Positions 36,301 through 47,185 of a stretch of DNA of 64,000 bases are shown piece after piece. The stretch is from Morella rubra (taxonomy: Eukaryota > Streptophyta > Magnoliopsida > Fagales > Myricaceae): contig CM025853.1 of NCBI GenBank assembly GCA_003952965.2, forward strand, positions 2,324,271-2,388,270, in the 5' to 3' direction. The position numbers were made by a program, and so were the translations under genes. How positions within the stretch are numbered: position 1 is the first letter of the stretch; every line of letters starts with the position of its first letter. The notes beneath the pieces were generated by a model. It made no database searches, was not told the origin of the DNA, and was given only the letters and a program-made list of their open reading frames with translations.

Positions 36301-36885
36301 CACCACAAGAATTGTCCTCTTCAATGACGGATTTAATTGTCGTTGAAAACTCCTATTTCCGTTGGGCTTTGTCTATTGGAACGGTAAGGGGTGGTCGAGG
36401 AACGGTTGGCGATAATACATCACCATTTAGAATTTTTGTTCACTGTCGTTCCATTTCCGTCAATGTTAACCAGTGTTACAAATTCAATGTCTTCGTTGTG
36501 GTAGATTATCTGACATCATAATCTCTGACGATTTTTAACTGGGCGGTGGTTAAAGTGCGCTAGTCATTTAAACTATACCTTTAGCAGTGACGGCCGTTGT
36601 GAGCACCAGCATTGACCGGTCGACCTACCACCGTATTTAATCTAAGTAGTATAATAGTAGTAGCCCACCTTCTTTGAAAACTAGGACACAACGCGAGTTT
36701 TGATATATTCGGAGCCTACTAAAGCAAACTCTATGGTTAACCAATGTTTTCTTTATGCCATACGGTGGTGGGCGTGAGCACCCCAATGGGCAACGTACTA
36801 TCCCAGATATGGCTTATGTCGATACATACAACTTGCATTTCGTTTAGCATTATAGTAATCTAAATAGCAGCGTTTTTAACGCTAC

Positions 36886-37345
36886 TATAGGTCTAATTAA
36901 AATAAAATTTTACGTATTAATTATAAGTTAATTAATGTAAATAATTATTTTATATCTTATTATATTCTTTTTAATATATAATTTTATTTTGTCATGTATT
37001 TGAAAAATTTTATTTTAAATGACCTACTTAATAAAATATGGAATTAGAAGAGTGTTATGAAATTGAAGTTGTTATATGATATATTTTAAATTATACCTAT
37101 GGTTGTAACTGCATATTTATTGACTATATCTAAGTAGTTTATAAAACATATATTATCATACTTATAATGAGCATAAATAGTAATATAATACTATTTAACT
37201 AGGACATATTATTTAATTTCAAACAAAATATATTGTGGCTTATGTAATTAAAGTACATAACTTAATATATGGTCTTAGAAGCTATGATTTAGTCATTAGG
37301 GTACATACATATAAAGCACTTAGGTTAATTATATATATATATATT
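36886..37345 (+). repeat. AT-rich module shared by three Pack-CACTA elements (copy in B)
   Basis: Same orientation as 3386-4060 and reverse complement of 17840-18690, with shared words such as TTATATGATATATTTTAAAT. It lies 5' of the captured exons. Confidence 0.75.
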
Positions 37346-37674
37346 GTGACAACAATGTTATATAAATGTACTTGCAATTTTTTTTACTACAATGTGATAT
37401 GTATAAGTTTATAAGTGTACCCACATGTATTGTGACTCAATTTATTATATAATAAAATAAAAAGTTAAAAAGTGGATAGTTATAAGTATATGCATATTTA
37501 TATAAGCACGTTATACAAATCAAAATAAATTAAACAAAATATAAAGGAAAAGAAAAATCAGGAGAAAATTTGCCGCGCGCGCCCTGTACCGAAAAATTTG
37601 CCTTCCTTTTTAAAGTCCTGATCTACTCGCCCTCATTTTCTCAACCTTTACCCACCACAAGCTTCCCCTACGTC

Positions 37675-38003
37675 CGCTTCCCCCGCTGATGCGAAGAAGT
37701 CGTCGCTTTTGCTCCGAGAGAGAGGCCATTTCACCCCACCCGTTATTTCGTGGAGGAGGTCATCACCGACTTCGATGAGACCGATCTCCACCGCTCCTGG
37801 CTTCGAGTACTCATTCAAAAAAGTTCTCATTTTTCGTTAGCTGTATCTCTCCCTCTTTGTTTTTTTCTCGTTTTCACTATTATATTTGAATTTGATTGAT
37901 TTTCGTTGCTTAGGCTGCATCGACGAGAAGTCCGCAGGAGCGGAACACGAGATTGGAGAACATGCGTTGGCGTATTTGGAATTTGGTTCGCAGGAAGAAG
38001 CAG
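37675..38003 (+). pseudogene. Captured sucrose-phosphate synthase fragment, two exons
   Basis: The first exon encodes [15 protein letters not shown] and then, after a one-base loss near 37737, [20 protein letters not shown] (37741-37800). The second exon, 37914-38003, follows TTGCTTAG and encodes [20 protein letters not shown] with basic RRKKQ at its end, then a GT. These are signature N-terminal stretches of plant sucrose-phosphate synthase, the cytosolic enzyme that makes sucrose-6-phosphate from UDP-glucose and fructose-6-phosphate. Only about 80 of roughly 1050 residues are present and the catalytic glycosyltransferase domains are absent, so this is a captured 5' fragment. The short intron (about 37810-37913) is retained, pointing to DNA-level capture. 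Confidence 0.82.
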
Positions 38004-38198
38004 GTCCTCTTTCTTGTTTCTCTCTTTTTATTTTGTTGTTTGGAAAGAGAAGATTGAAAATTGTTGAAAGGTGGCTTTATTGCATGTTCGTGTTCGATTT
38101 TGTCCCCCCTTAGTCCTACGTCCCTTTGTTTCATTTTGCATTTATGAAAGTTCTGGCTGATTCTTTGTTTACTCAATTGGTGCTCCATTTTTGTTTAG

Positions 38199-38298
38199 GA
38201 AAAATTTGGGGATCTTTACAAATTTTTTCTTCTAGTCAATCCTAAGGATGATAAACCAGTGGCTGTAGTAGTTCCAAGAAAGACCCTGCAACTAGAGA
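38199..38298 (+). pseudogene. Captured EGY2-like chloroplast metalloprotease exon
   Basis: After TGTTTAG the open stretch encodes EKFGDLYKFFLLVNPKDDKP and continues VAVVVPRKTLQLE. In chloroplast site-2-protease homologues of the EGY2 type, a closely similar segment (GD.YKLFLL.NPEDDKPVAVVVPRKTL) lies just before the first membrane helix. These are membrane-embedded zinc proteases of the thylakoid. Only this one exon-sized piece is present, without the HExxH site. It sits between the sucrose-phosphate synthase and ATG1 fragments in the same orientation. The assignment is from recalled family sequence. Confidence 0.65.
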
Positions 38299-38470
38299 TC
38301 GCTGGTTGTTAGTCAGATCTTGCCCTGCAATTCCTTTTTCTATGTTGTTAAAGGCTCCATTGGACACTATGGAGCTGAATCACTAACAGTCAAGCTTAAG
38401 ATTTTGTGCTATAATAGATTAAATACCACGTTTCTTTAAATTTATGTTTTTCTTTTGTTGCTTCATATAG

Positions 38471-39066
38471 GTTCCTGGAAAGATACATGTTGTACTTGAG
38501 TACTGCAGAGGGAGGGGGATCTTTCCCAATAAACATTATGTTTAACTGTCTCTTTAGGCAACCACAATTCGTGTACCTGTTTGGGATAGAACTCAGAACC
38601 CCACCTCTCTATCAGTTGTTTATAGGGGATTCAAGCAGCATCATTTATTTTTTAATTAAAGTCCACTGCTGCTACCTGGACACTTTGCTTAATCTTTGGG
38701 TACCCATGTTAATAAGACATGACATGGGGAAGATGTAGAGCATTCCTTATTTTTAAACTAAATGCACTACTGCTACCTGGACACTTTGCTTCATCTTTGG
38801 GCACCCATGTTAATAAGACATGACACAGGGAAGTCGTGGCTGCCAAACACTACAATTCTTTGAAAGTTTTACACTTGGACATGTACCAAGCACACAACTC
38901 TTATTGAGGTGGTTCTCCCTATGCCCTTTCTCTTAAATTATTCAATGTTAACATATTTATATCCTTTTGTAGATCTCTGCAACCTAGAGGTCTTGCAGAA
39001 ACGTTGTGTGGTTCGCCACTTTACATGGCACCAGAGATAATGCAACTTTAGAAGTATGATGCAAAG
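38471..39066 (+). pseudogene. Captured ATG1-like autophagy kinase fragment, two exons
   Basis: The first piece (38471-~38526) follows CATATAG and encodes VPGKIHVVLEYCRG, then slips frame before a GGDL-type continuation. This matches the hinge of the kinase N-lobe. The second piece (38973-39066) follows TTTTGTAG and encodes [25 protein letters not shown], a stop, then KYDAK before GT. The run from [19 protein letters not shown] to MQLQKYDAKADLWS is the activation segment of plant ATG1 kinases, which start autophagosome formation. The stop is a CAG-to-TAG type change. The catalytic-loop exon between the two pieces is missing, so this is a rearranged capture. Confidence 0.8.
38662..38833 (+). 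repeat. ~70-bp direct repeat inside the ATG1 fragment
   Basis: 38663-38732 and 38764-38833 share GCTACCTGGACACTTTGCTT and ACCCATGTTAATAAGACATG, differing at a few positions. It occupies the space where the missing ATG1 exons would be. Confidence 0.85.
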
Positions 39067-39974
39067 GTCACTTTCCTTGTTTCCATTGGTCGGGTAGTCA
39101 TGAATTATTTCAGGTTTCTTCCAATATTATAGGTATTTACTTTAATTTCTCTTATTGATATATACTCTTTATTGCTCAGAATTTGTATGTATTCCACTTT
39201 GCAGGACATGCTGTATAAGTAGCAGTCAAGGAATTTTTAATATGAGCTAAGTAACAACTTGGCATGGCCTTTGCTGTAATTGAAAAAGTTTCAAGTCATA
39301 GTTAGTATTTAACTTCTAACTTCATAAAAGTTTCATTATCAAACAAAATGTACAAAGATGGTCCTGCCTGCAATCAGTAAATGTCCATCTGCAAATGTCT
39401 ATTTAGGATTGTCTAGGAGTGTGGATCATATAATTTATGCTGTCAGCATTGTCTAGTTGTGATTATGCTAAGTTATTTTCGGCCAGACTAAAACAAGTAT
39501 AGTATTTGTGAATTAAAATTTCTTTAATATACTTGTGAACGGCAAAATTTGTTAATATATGCGCAATTGCAGTTTGAGTTGTTTAGATATTTGATGGATT
39601 GTTAACCACTAAATTTTCAATATTGCAATTGCAGCCAATGATTATGGTGCTGGTGCTAGTGATGATGACGCAGATAGTGCTAGTGCAAATGGTGCTAGAG
39701 CCTTGAAGTTGCTAAGGATTAAATTTATAGTTATTTGTTGTTAAATGTAATTATTTGTTATTTTTTAGACTACTTAGAAACTTTTAGAACTTCTTTGTGT
39801 TTGTTGCAAAACTTGTAAGATGTGTTTATTTAGTCAATGATTAAATATATTTTGTTTCTATTACACATCTTTTACATCAATAATTAAAATTTGTATTATA
39901 GGAAAATAAGAAAAAAATGCAGGTTTTTAAAAATGATTAGTGGCCTTTAAAAAATGCTGGCACATACCAATCAA

Positions 39975-39977
<3 letters not shown>

Positions 39978-40041
<64 letters not shown>
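39978..40041. repeat. Homopolymer run of 64 A
   Basis: An uninterrupted A tract immediately precedes the right subterminal array of Pack-CACTA B. Elements A and C have only about 9-10 A or T at the matching place, so this is an expansion in B, or an assembly artefact. Confidence 0.9.
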
Positions 40042-40045
<4 letters not shown>

Positions 40046-40325
40046 ACCCCTATAAGCATTTTTAAAAATTCTGCAAAAGACATATACAGCATTTTTAAAA
40101 ACGCTGCTAAAGATCGAAAAAATTGTCATAATTGCGTTCGGGTCTATAGCGGCGATCGCGATCGCTTATAATCGACCGCCACTATAGATCCAGTCTTCAT
40201 TAGCAGTGGCGCAAACCGTCGCTATAGATCTATTGCAACGGATCTATAGCAGCGGTCGCGTAGTAGCGATTTTTTGACTTTAGCAGCGGTTTTCGACCGC
40301 TGCTAAAAGTCATTTTTTTGTAGTG
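40042..40325 (+). repeat. Right subterminal repeat region of Pack-CACTA B
   Basis: Repeated AGCGGC, GCTGCTAAA and CGACCGC words in both orientations lead to TTTTTTTGTAGTG, homologous to 12110-12469. Confidence 0.85.
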
Positions 40326-40399
40326 AAAATTACAGTCAACATGCCTCGGACATCATTGAAGGGAAGCCAGCAAATGCATATTATTTTGCTCGACCACAC

Positions 40400-41248
40400 A
40401 TGGGTCGTGGGGGAAATGGTGTTAGTGGTGGCTTAGCCCTTGCTTGGAAGCAAGGTGTGGACTTAGACATTTCTTTTGTTAACAACCACATTTTGAATGT
40501 TATTTTGCTCTCCGACCCTTGTAATCAACTGTGGATGTTGTCTTTTGTATATGGTCCCAACGATTGTAATGAAATGTTTAATTTTTGGTATTACTTGGAA
40601 GCAGTAGGGGACTCCTTTGTTGGACCTTGGCTTTGCCTCGGTGATTTCAATGCTCTGCTTAATTCATCTGATAAAAAGAGAGGCATACCAATTTCTGGTT
40701 CTTCTTCGAATGGATTCCTCACCTTTATGCTCAATGCGGGTTTAGTGGATGTTGGTTTTGTTGGTAACCCGTTTACTTGGTCTAACGGTAGATATGGCAG
40801 AGAAGCCATTTTTGAAAGACTTGATAGAGGGGTTGCAAATGGTGACTGGAGAGTTCTTTTCCCTCGTGCCACTATTAAACACCTCCTCCGAGTTGCTTCG
40901 GATCACGCTCCCTTATTGCTGAATACCGTGGGTGAACAGAATTCAGGACCAAAACCCTTCCACTTTGAACCGTTTTGGACTCGTGATACTTCATGTGCAG
41001 CGGTCATTGAAAAAGCTTGGGCCTCCCACTATGGTGGCTCGCCTACTTTTGTGTTCTGTAAATGTCTTACGGCAACTCGAGAAGCTCTCTGCTCCTGGAA
41101 TAAAGATGTGTTTGGTTGTATTCAGTCTAAAATTCAGCATCTTCGGCTGGAGTTGGATGCTCTACAGTGTCACCTCGGAGGAGACAATATGGGGTGGGAA
41201 CAGAAGGAGATTAGAGGTCAGCTACTTGAAGAGCTGAAAAGAGAATAA
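40400..41248 (+). pseudogene. LINE ORF2, endonuclease domain
   Basis: The open frame of 282 codons carries the C-terminal two-thirds of an exonuclease-endonuclease-phosphatase domain. GGLALAWK is near its start; WLCLGDFNALLNSSDKKRG carries the catalytic D.N pair; GNPFTWSN and ERLDRGVAN follow; and SDHAPLLL carries the final catalytic Asp-His. The endonuclease nicks target DNA to prime reverse transcription. The N-terminal motif with the metal-binding Asn and Glu is missing. The frame ends at a stop (AAAAGAGAATAA) where a longer ORF2 would be expected to continue. Confidence 0.9.
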
Positions 41249-42943
41249 TTGTTATGGAAAACAATCTCGGGTCTCTTGGCTCATGACTCCGGATTTCAAT
41301 ACCAAATTTTCCACATCACTACTATTGTTCGTCGGAGGAGGAATTGTATTGATGCTCTAAAAGATCCGAATGGAATCTGGTTACATACCCGCGTTCAGAT
41401 TGGCAATCTCTTCAGTGAGCATTTTCGCAATATTTTTTCTAGCCAGGGACCTCAATTTCCAAGGGTTATATTCCCTCTATTTTATCTGACCAGGACAACC
41501 ATGCCCTTTGTGTGTTACCGGATGCTGATGAGATTTGGGATGTGGTGAGGAATCTTGGGTCAACCAAAGCCCCTGGGCCGGATGGTTACTCTGCTATCTT
41601 TTATCAAAAATTCTGGCAGATTGTGAAAGAAGATATTATTGGATTGGTTACCAGATTTTTCAGATCTGGTTTTATCCTTAACGAATTAAACCATATGAAT
41701 GTGGTTCTCATCCCTAAAACTGAGAACCCCATCATGGTCACGCACTACCGCCCGATCACCCTGTGCAACGTGGCGTATAAGATCATAGCTAAGCTGCTTG
41801 CCAACAGATTGTGCAAGGTGATTCATAAACTGGTTTCCTCTTCCCAATCTGCTTTTGTTCCAGGTAGAAGGATTCAGGATAATGTCATCCTTGTGAACGA
41901 AATCATACACTCTTAAACGTAAGCAAGGTCGAGGGGGGCTTGTGGCATTGAAAATAGACATGGAGAAAGCGTACGATAAAGTTGATTGGGACTTTTTTAT
42001 GGAGATTATGCACTGTTTTGGTTTTTCTCCGGCTTGGCGGAATCTGATTTTCAATGCATCTCGACTCCCACTTTTTCCATCATGCTTAATGGTAGTCTAT
42101 TTGGATTTTTTAAATCAAGCAGGGGCCTTAGGCAAGGTGATCCGCTCTCACCATTCCTCTTTATCCTCATCATGGAGGGGCTGTCCCGCATCATCACAAA
42201 GGCTGAAGTCGAGAACTGTATACATGGTATTCGTATCGCATGTGCTGCCCCCCATCTCTCATCTTTTCTTTGCAGACGATCTTATGATTTTCAGTCGTGC
42301 AAACCCTGCTGAAGCTTCTAGTATTCATTACTGTCTTCAGAAATTTGCATTGGGGTCGGGGCAAACCATAAATCTGCAGAAATCGTTTATCCAGTTTAGC
42401 ACCAATCTTTCCATGGACATCAAGGACAGGATCAGGGCTGCTCTTAGTCTCAACAACATTCCTAGCAAGGAGAAGTATCTGGGCCTCCCAATGTGGCTCC
42501 CACGTGCTAAGAACCAAGCTTTTGCAAATGTCAAAACTAAGGTGCTTCAGTAGATCTCCGGATGGAAGGCCAAAGTGCTATCTCAAGCGGGAAGGACGGT
42601 GCTTATCAAAGCGGTTGCTGCAACTCTCCCTTCATATTGTATGTCGGTTCTCCTCCTCCCAAAGGAATTTTGTCATTCTTTAGATACTCTTCTTAAAAAC
42701 TTTTGGTGGGGTTTTTCAAATTATAAATCTCGTCACTTTCATCCTATGGCTTGGGCGGATATCTGTTCACCAAAAGAGAATGGAGGTCTTGGTTTGCGAA
42801 GAATGTATGACTTGAACAGAGCTATGGTAGCAAAATTGGGATGGCAAATTGTTATGAATTGGATTGTCTTTGGGTCAAAGCTGTGACGGTGAAATACCTT
42901 AAAGGGAGAAGCTTATTAGAGTATCAGGGACATCATGATAGTT
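41249..42943 (+). pseudogene. LINE ORF2, reverse transcriptase domain (frameshifted)
   Basis: The reading passes through several frames. One (41512-41916) has STKAPGPDGYSAIFYQKFW and HYRPITLCNVAYKIIAKLLA, the RT fingers motifs, followed by FVPGRRIQDN. The next (from 41942) has [15 protein letters not shown] with a catalytic Asp. A shifted frame has [20 protein letters not shown]. Then FADDLMIFS (42269-42295) carries the catalytic DD pair. A further frame (42575-42886) has PSYCMSVLLLPK and the KNFWWGF thumb-region motif. At least four frame changes and one stop before 42575 make it inactive. It is cut at 42943 by the LTR element and resumes at 48190. Confidence 0.92.
42939..42943. repeat. Target-site duplication TAGTT of the gag-only retrotransposon
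   Basis: TAGTT at 42939-42943 and 48190-48194 flanks the LTR element inside LINE sequence. Removing the insert and one copy rejoins the LINE. Confidence 0.9.
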
Positions 42944-43859
42944 TGAAAAATCTGGTTTAGACCCTAATAACACTTAGAAGGGAATACGTGTTTTCCCTCT
43001 AATTAACAAATCAATAACAATTTTAAAATATGTTCTAAAATTGTTTAGTCTAGATATGCATAATAATCAACTCAGTCAACAAATAAGCAGCGAAAAATTA
43101 AAACAAACTTCAATCACACAAAGAGACAAGGATTTTGGTGACGAAGTGGAAAACCTTTGAAATACCATTCAAAGGAAAAACCACTCCGGCTAGCAGCCAC
43201 CTAGAATCCACTAAGAAGAAAACCTTACAAACAGTGATTCAGACACGGGCAACCCCAGTTGCTTGACTCTGACAACCCTGATGTAATAATCTAAACCTCC
43301 CTGCTTAGACCCGCTCCGTGCGGCATTCCCCTCAGACCTTTGAGGATCTTCTTATGGATTCTTCACGAACAAACCTTGTTCTTCAGCACACCTTCAACAC
43401 CATGAAGGTTACAGAGATATTTGGAGAAAGAATAGAGAAAAACTCATCAATGTTTGAAGCACAAATCTTCTCAGGTTTTTCTCTCAAGGAAGGAGGCACA
43501 AGTATGCTCAATGGAGGCCTCAATAATCTTTAGGACGGCCTACCACGAAACCTAGTAGGGTTTCACATTTCAAAAGGAAATTCCAAAAATTAGGAATTTT
43601 TGAAATTCGCCGGAAGTCACTCGAGCGTGGGTCGAGCGCTGGTCAAACGCTATGTGTTGTCTCAAACGCTGTCAAACGCTGTGACTCTGTCTGCATTTTT
43701 TCAAAGGTCGCTCGAGCGCTTCAAACGCAGGTCAAACTGTATGAAAGACTTTGGACAGACCATCAACTCTAACTCTTGAACAAATGTAGAGACCAAAATA
43801 TACAACTCGATTAAGACATATTTTGACACGGAATTATGCCAATACAAAATGCACTAACA
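42944..43859 (-). repeat. 3' LTR of the gag-only element (916 bp)
   Basis: Nearly identical to the right LTR but 88 bp shorter, because it has fewer copies of a CTCGAGCG / GTCAAACGCT repeat in the middle. Confidence 0.9.
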
Positions 43860-43873
43860 AACTCTCCCTTTGG

Positions 43874-45494
43874 CAATTCCGTGACAAAACCCACATATAT
43901 AAAATAAACAAAACATAGATCTTTGCTAATCACCCAAGCAATGATCTATTTACATGAATATCAACCCTATGACCTAAAAGACGTTTCAAGAGTCTTTGAA
44001 TCTGTTACCTGACAAACACAATCTCAAATACCAAGTGAAAAACAAAGAGAACAAATAAGTACAAACAAAACATTAGCTCCCCTTAATTTATTCTCCCCCT
44101 TCAGTTATATTAGCTCCCCCTTAATCTATTCTCCCCCTTTTTTGTCACGAATGGACAAAGGGAAACAAAAATGCCACCGCTCATTGATAAAATAAAATGC
44201 ATGCAAACATGAAAATGAGCATCAACGACATAAGAATTGCATATCACACGTAAGATAAATTAAAGGCATAACCAAGGCACAAAACCAAAACCGAATGCAC
44301 AAAGGAAACACACAATTTGATAATGGATAAGAAAAATTATTGAAAAGAGCAAATGATCAAATGCCAAAAATCAGCACAAAATTCATGGAACTAAGAGACA
44401 TAACCAAAATTCTCAAGAGCAAAGAAAATCAATACAAGCTCATTGTATGATCATGAAAAATAATATTCATTGATTTATGCCACATGTCTCTAAACGGTTT
44501 TAACATCAATAATTAAAAAATGAGAACTGCATACGTGTGTGAAATACGAAACACAATCAGAGAGGCTTAAGACCTTAATTTTGTGAGGGAGGTCAAAGCT
44601 TCCAAATGAAACCATGAGTGAAAAGAGAGACATATCACACCAGATGAAAGTCAAACCCAATGCCACTAGGACCTGAGTATGCAACTTTGTTGCTTGTTTT
44701 TCCCCCTAAATATTTGCATTTTGCTTTTGCTTTTGCTTTTGCTTTTTTTTTCTTTTCTAGAATAGTAACAACTTCTTTTGAAGTAGAGATAATCTTTTAG
44801 ATCTATGACTGAGAGGGACAATGAATAAGGTCAGCTAGTCAAAGGTCAATTCAATCTGATGAACATGATCTCTTTCACTTGTGGTTGCAGACCTAAAACT
44901 CACACATGCGGTCAAGCCTCATCTAACCATATTTCAGTGTGCACTGTGATTGGGTATAGCAAAAATACATTTGAAAATCATGTCAGCTAATACCAAAAAG
45001 AGACAATAGGCATGACTCTCAAATCATATAATCCAGACATAAATTGAGAAAGTATGTAAAAGATCATGCTCGAAAATCTCAAGTATGTCAATCAGGCCAA
45101 TTACCAAATGTGCTGACAAAAGGCACACAACAATCATCAATTTTTTTAATATTAAAAAAAAAACAAGGGAATAAAAGAACATGAACTCACAAGATAAGCA
45201 AACACACAAGAACATAAATTTAAAAAAGAAATATAAATGCAACCTAAGCTAATGCAGCAAGAACAAAAAAAAAAAAATACTCAGGAGAAGAACATGTACC
45301 AATAGCCTTCATGTTGGCTAATAGGTTTTCATCTTTTTCACCCAAATCTTCTTGACATATGTTGATTGTTTGGTCAAATTCTCCAACTTTGCATTTATAA
45401 TCATGGTGTGCTTAGTGAGAACCTTGATTTGGTTTTCAAGATTCATATGCTCAGTGCTACAGAAAGGGTTACTATGTGTGTGCTCTTGTGCTCT
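43874..45494 (-). other. Non-coding interior of the gag-only element
   Basis: About 1.6 kb between the second zinc knuckle and the purine tract, where pol would lie in an autonomous copia. Only short ORFs occur and no pol motif was seen. A (TTTTGC)n-like run lies near 44715-44750. Confidence 0.7.
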
Positions 45495-47142
45495 CAATTT
45501 AAAACAATTAGGTCTGATGTGACCTATTTTTCCACAAAAATGGCAAGTAGGAACAAACCGATGTGAAGTGTGTGTTTTAGGTGGAACAATATATGAGAAT
45601 GAGTATTCATGGACGGAGAGTTAGTCTTTTTACCTTCACTCACCTTTCTCTGAGGAGCTTTAACTTCTGCTTGTTTGACTGGCAATGATGCGGAACGAAG
45701 ACAGTATTTGAAGTTGATGCACCACTCGACTTGTTATATCCCAAACCTTTCTTATTTCCAGTGTTGCTCCAGCTTAACATATGGTCAAGCTTTTTAGAAC
45801 CACTAGAGAATTGCTGAAGTTGAGCATTAGATTTCTCTAGTTTGCACTAAGTCTTTGACTTAGCTTCAAGGGCCAAGTTCTTCAGTTTCAAGTCATCAGA
45901 CAACTTGATGTATTCTTCAAGCGTGATAGTGAGGTTATCCCTTTCAAATTGAGTCTCATGAAGTTTCTCTAGGGTCCTTTTATTTACCTTGTGCAGTTTC
46001 AGGCTTTCCCTAAAGAGTTTGTCATACACCTCTTGCAAGCTTTCTTCAGCATCAGATTCATCCTCCGATGTCTCTGTTTCAGAGTTAATATCCTGCAAAT
46101 CACAATTATCAGTACTAGACATAAAACCATAAAATTTACCTGTTCTTCTTCATCACTGCTGGAATTTGATTCGTCGTCACTCAGTGAAGCATTCATAGCT
46201 TTTCCTTTCGACTTGAGATATGTTGGGCACTCTGATCTGACATGACCAAATCCTTGACACTCAAAACAAGTCAATTTTTTATTCTTGGACTCATGAGCAA
46301 TGTGCTTATCTCTCTTCTCCTTTCTGAACCCACTGGAGCTACCATGATTCTTTTCAGCACTTTTATTAAATCTTCTTTGATCATCCTTTGATCTCAAAAA
46401 CTTTCTGAATTTTTTGATTAGAACACTGAAGTTCTCATCATCTAGAGATTCATCTGACTCAGAACAGACTTCTTCTTTACTAGATCTCAAGGCGATAGAC
46501 TTGTTCTTCTTATGCTGAGGCAATGTCTGTTCATAAGTTTGCAGAGAGCCAACTAGTTCTTCAATCTTCATTGTGTCCAGGTCTTTACTTTCCTCAATTG
46601 CTGTAACTTTGGGTCTGAATCTTTCAGGAAGGGATCTCATAACTTTTCTCACAATTCTACTTTCTTGTATCTTCTCTCCTAGGTTGTAACTTGAGTTAAC
46701 TATGTCATTTACTTTGCATAGAACTCATCAAACGTCTCATCTTCCTTCATTCGAATTTCTTCAAATTTTGTGGTTAACATCTGAAGCTTCAAGTTTTTAA
46801 CGGTCTTAGTACCTTCATGAGTAGTCTCTAAAATCTCCCAAGCTTCCTTAGAAGTTTCACACATAGAAATTCGTTTAAACTCATCAGCAGACACAACATA
46901 AAAATAGAATGTAAACCTTTGCTATTCCATTACATTCACTGATCTCATTAATAGTCCAGTTACCAATATCTTTAAGTGTTTTAACACCTTCAACCTCAGA
47001 TATGGAGCAGACCACCCTTTACACAAGATCTCCAGACACGTTCATCAAGAGATTTCAAAAAGGATTTCATGCGAACTTTCCAGTACACATAATTGCTTCC
47101 ATCAAAATATGGAGGCACAGACAAAGGCTGACTTTGATTCAT
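45495..47142 (-). pseudogene. Copia-type gag gene with two CCHC zinc knuckles (frameshifted)
   Basis: Gag packages retrotransposon RNA into cytoplasmic particles. On the minus strand the start MNQSQPLSVPPYFDGSNYVY is followed by WKVRMKSFLKSLDE, the conserved N-terminus of plant copia gag. A stop soon after 47000 breaks the frame. The frame at 46894-46709 (SKEAWEILETTHEGT) is the UBN2-type gag core. The frame at 46652-45999 continues it and contains the first knuckle, CFECQGFGHVRSEC, then an acidic SDDESNSSSDEEEQ stretch. A coiled-coil-like segment (46122-45847) lies in another frame, and a second knuckle, CHFCGKIGHIRPNC, lies at about 45540-45495. At least three frameshifts or stops make it non-functional. 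Confidence 0.85.
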
Positions 47143-47170
47143 CTAGACTAAGGGTCAAGGACCGAGTTTA

Positions 47171-47183
47171 GGCTCTGATACCA
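47171..47183 (-). promoter_or_regulatory. Primer-binding site of the gag-only element
   Basis: GGCTCTGATACCA on the plus strand, that is TGGTATCAGAGCC on the minus strand, lies 2 bp inside the 5' LTR and is complementary to initiator tRNA-Met. Confidence 0.9.
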
Positions 47184-47185
47184 AT

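Larger units (their letters stand above)
36301..40325 (+). mobile_element. Pack-CACTA element B, carrying fragments of three different host genes
   Basis: The right end is TTTTTTTGTAGTG finishing at 40325, behind a GC-rich subterminal array (40042-40325) like those of A and C. The left end is uncertain. CACCACAAGAATT at 36310 is a possible mutated terminus, and family-specific subterminal words appear from about 36840 (AGCAGCGTTTTTAACGCTAC). The AT-rich family module follows at 36886-37345. The interior holds sucrose-phosphate synthase exons, an EGY2-like exon and two ATG1-like exons, all on the plus strand in element orientation. No transposase was seen. Fragments from three unlinked host genes in one element imply serial capture. 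Confidence 0.75.

Noticed and set aside
40400-42886. A host nuclease or reverse-transcriptase-like gene
   Set aside because: The endonuclease-RT-zf-RVT-RNase H order, poly(A) tail and frame decay identify it as a LINE.
45847-46652. A host CCHC zinc-finger protein gene
   Set aside because: It lies between paired LTRs with a primer-binding site and matches copia gag structure.
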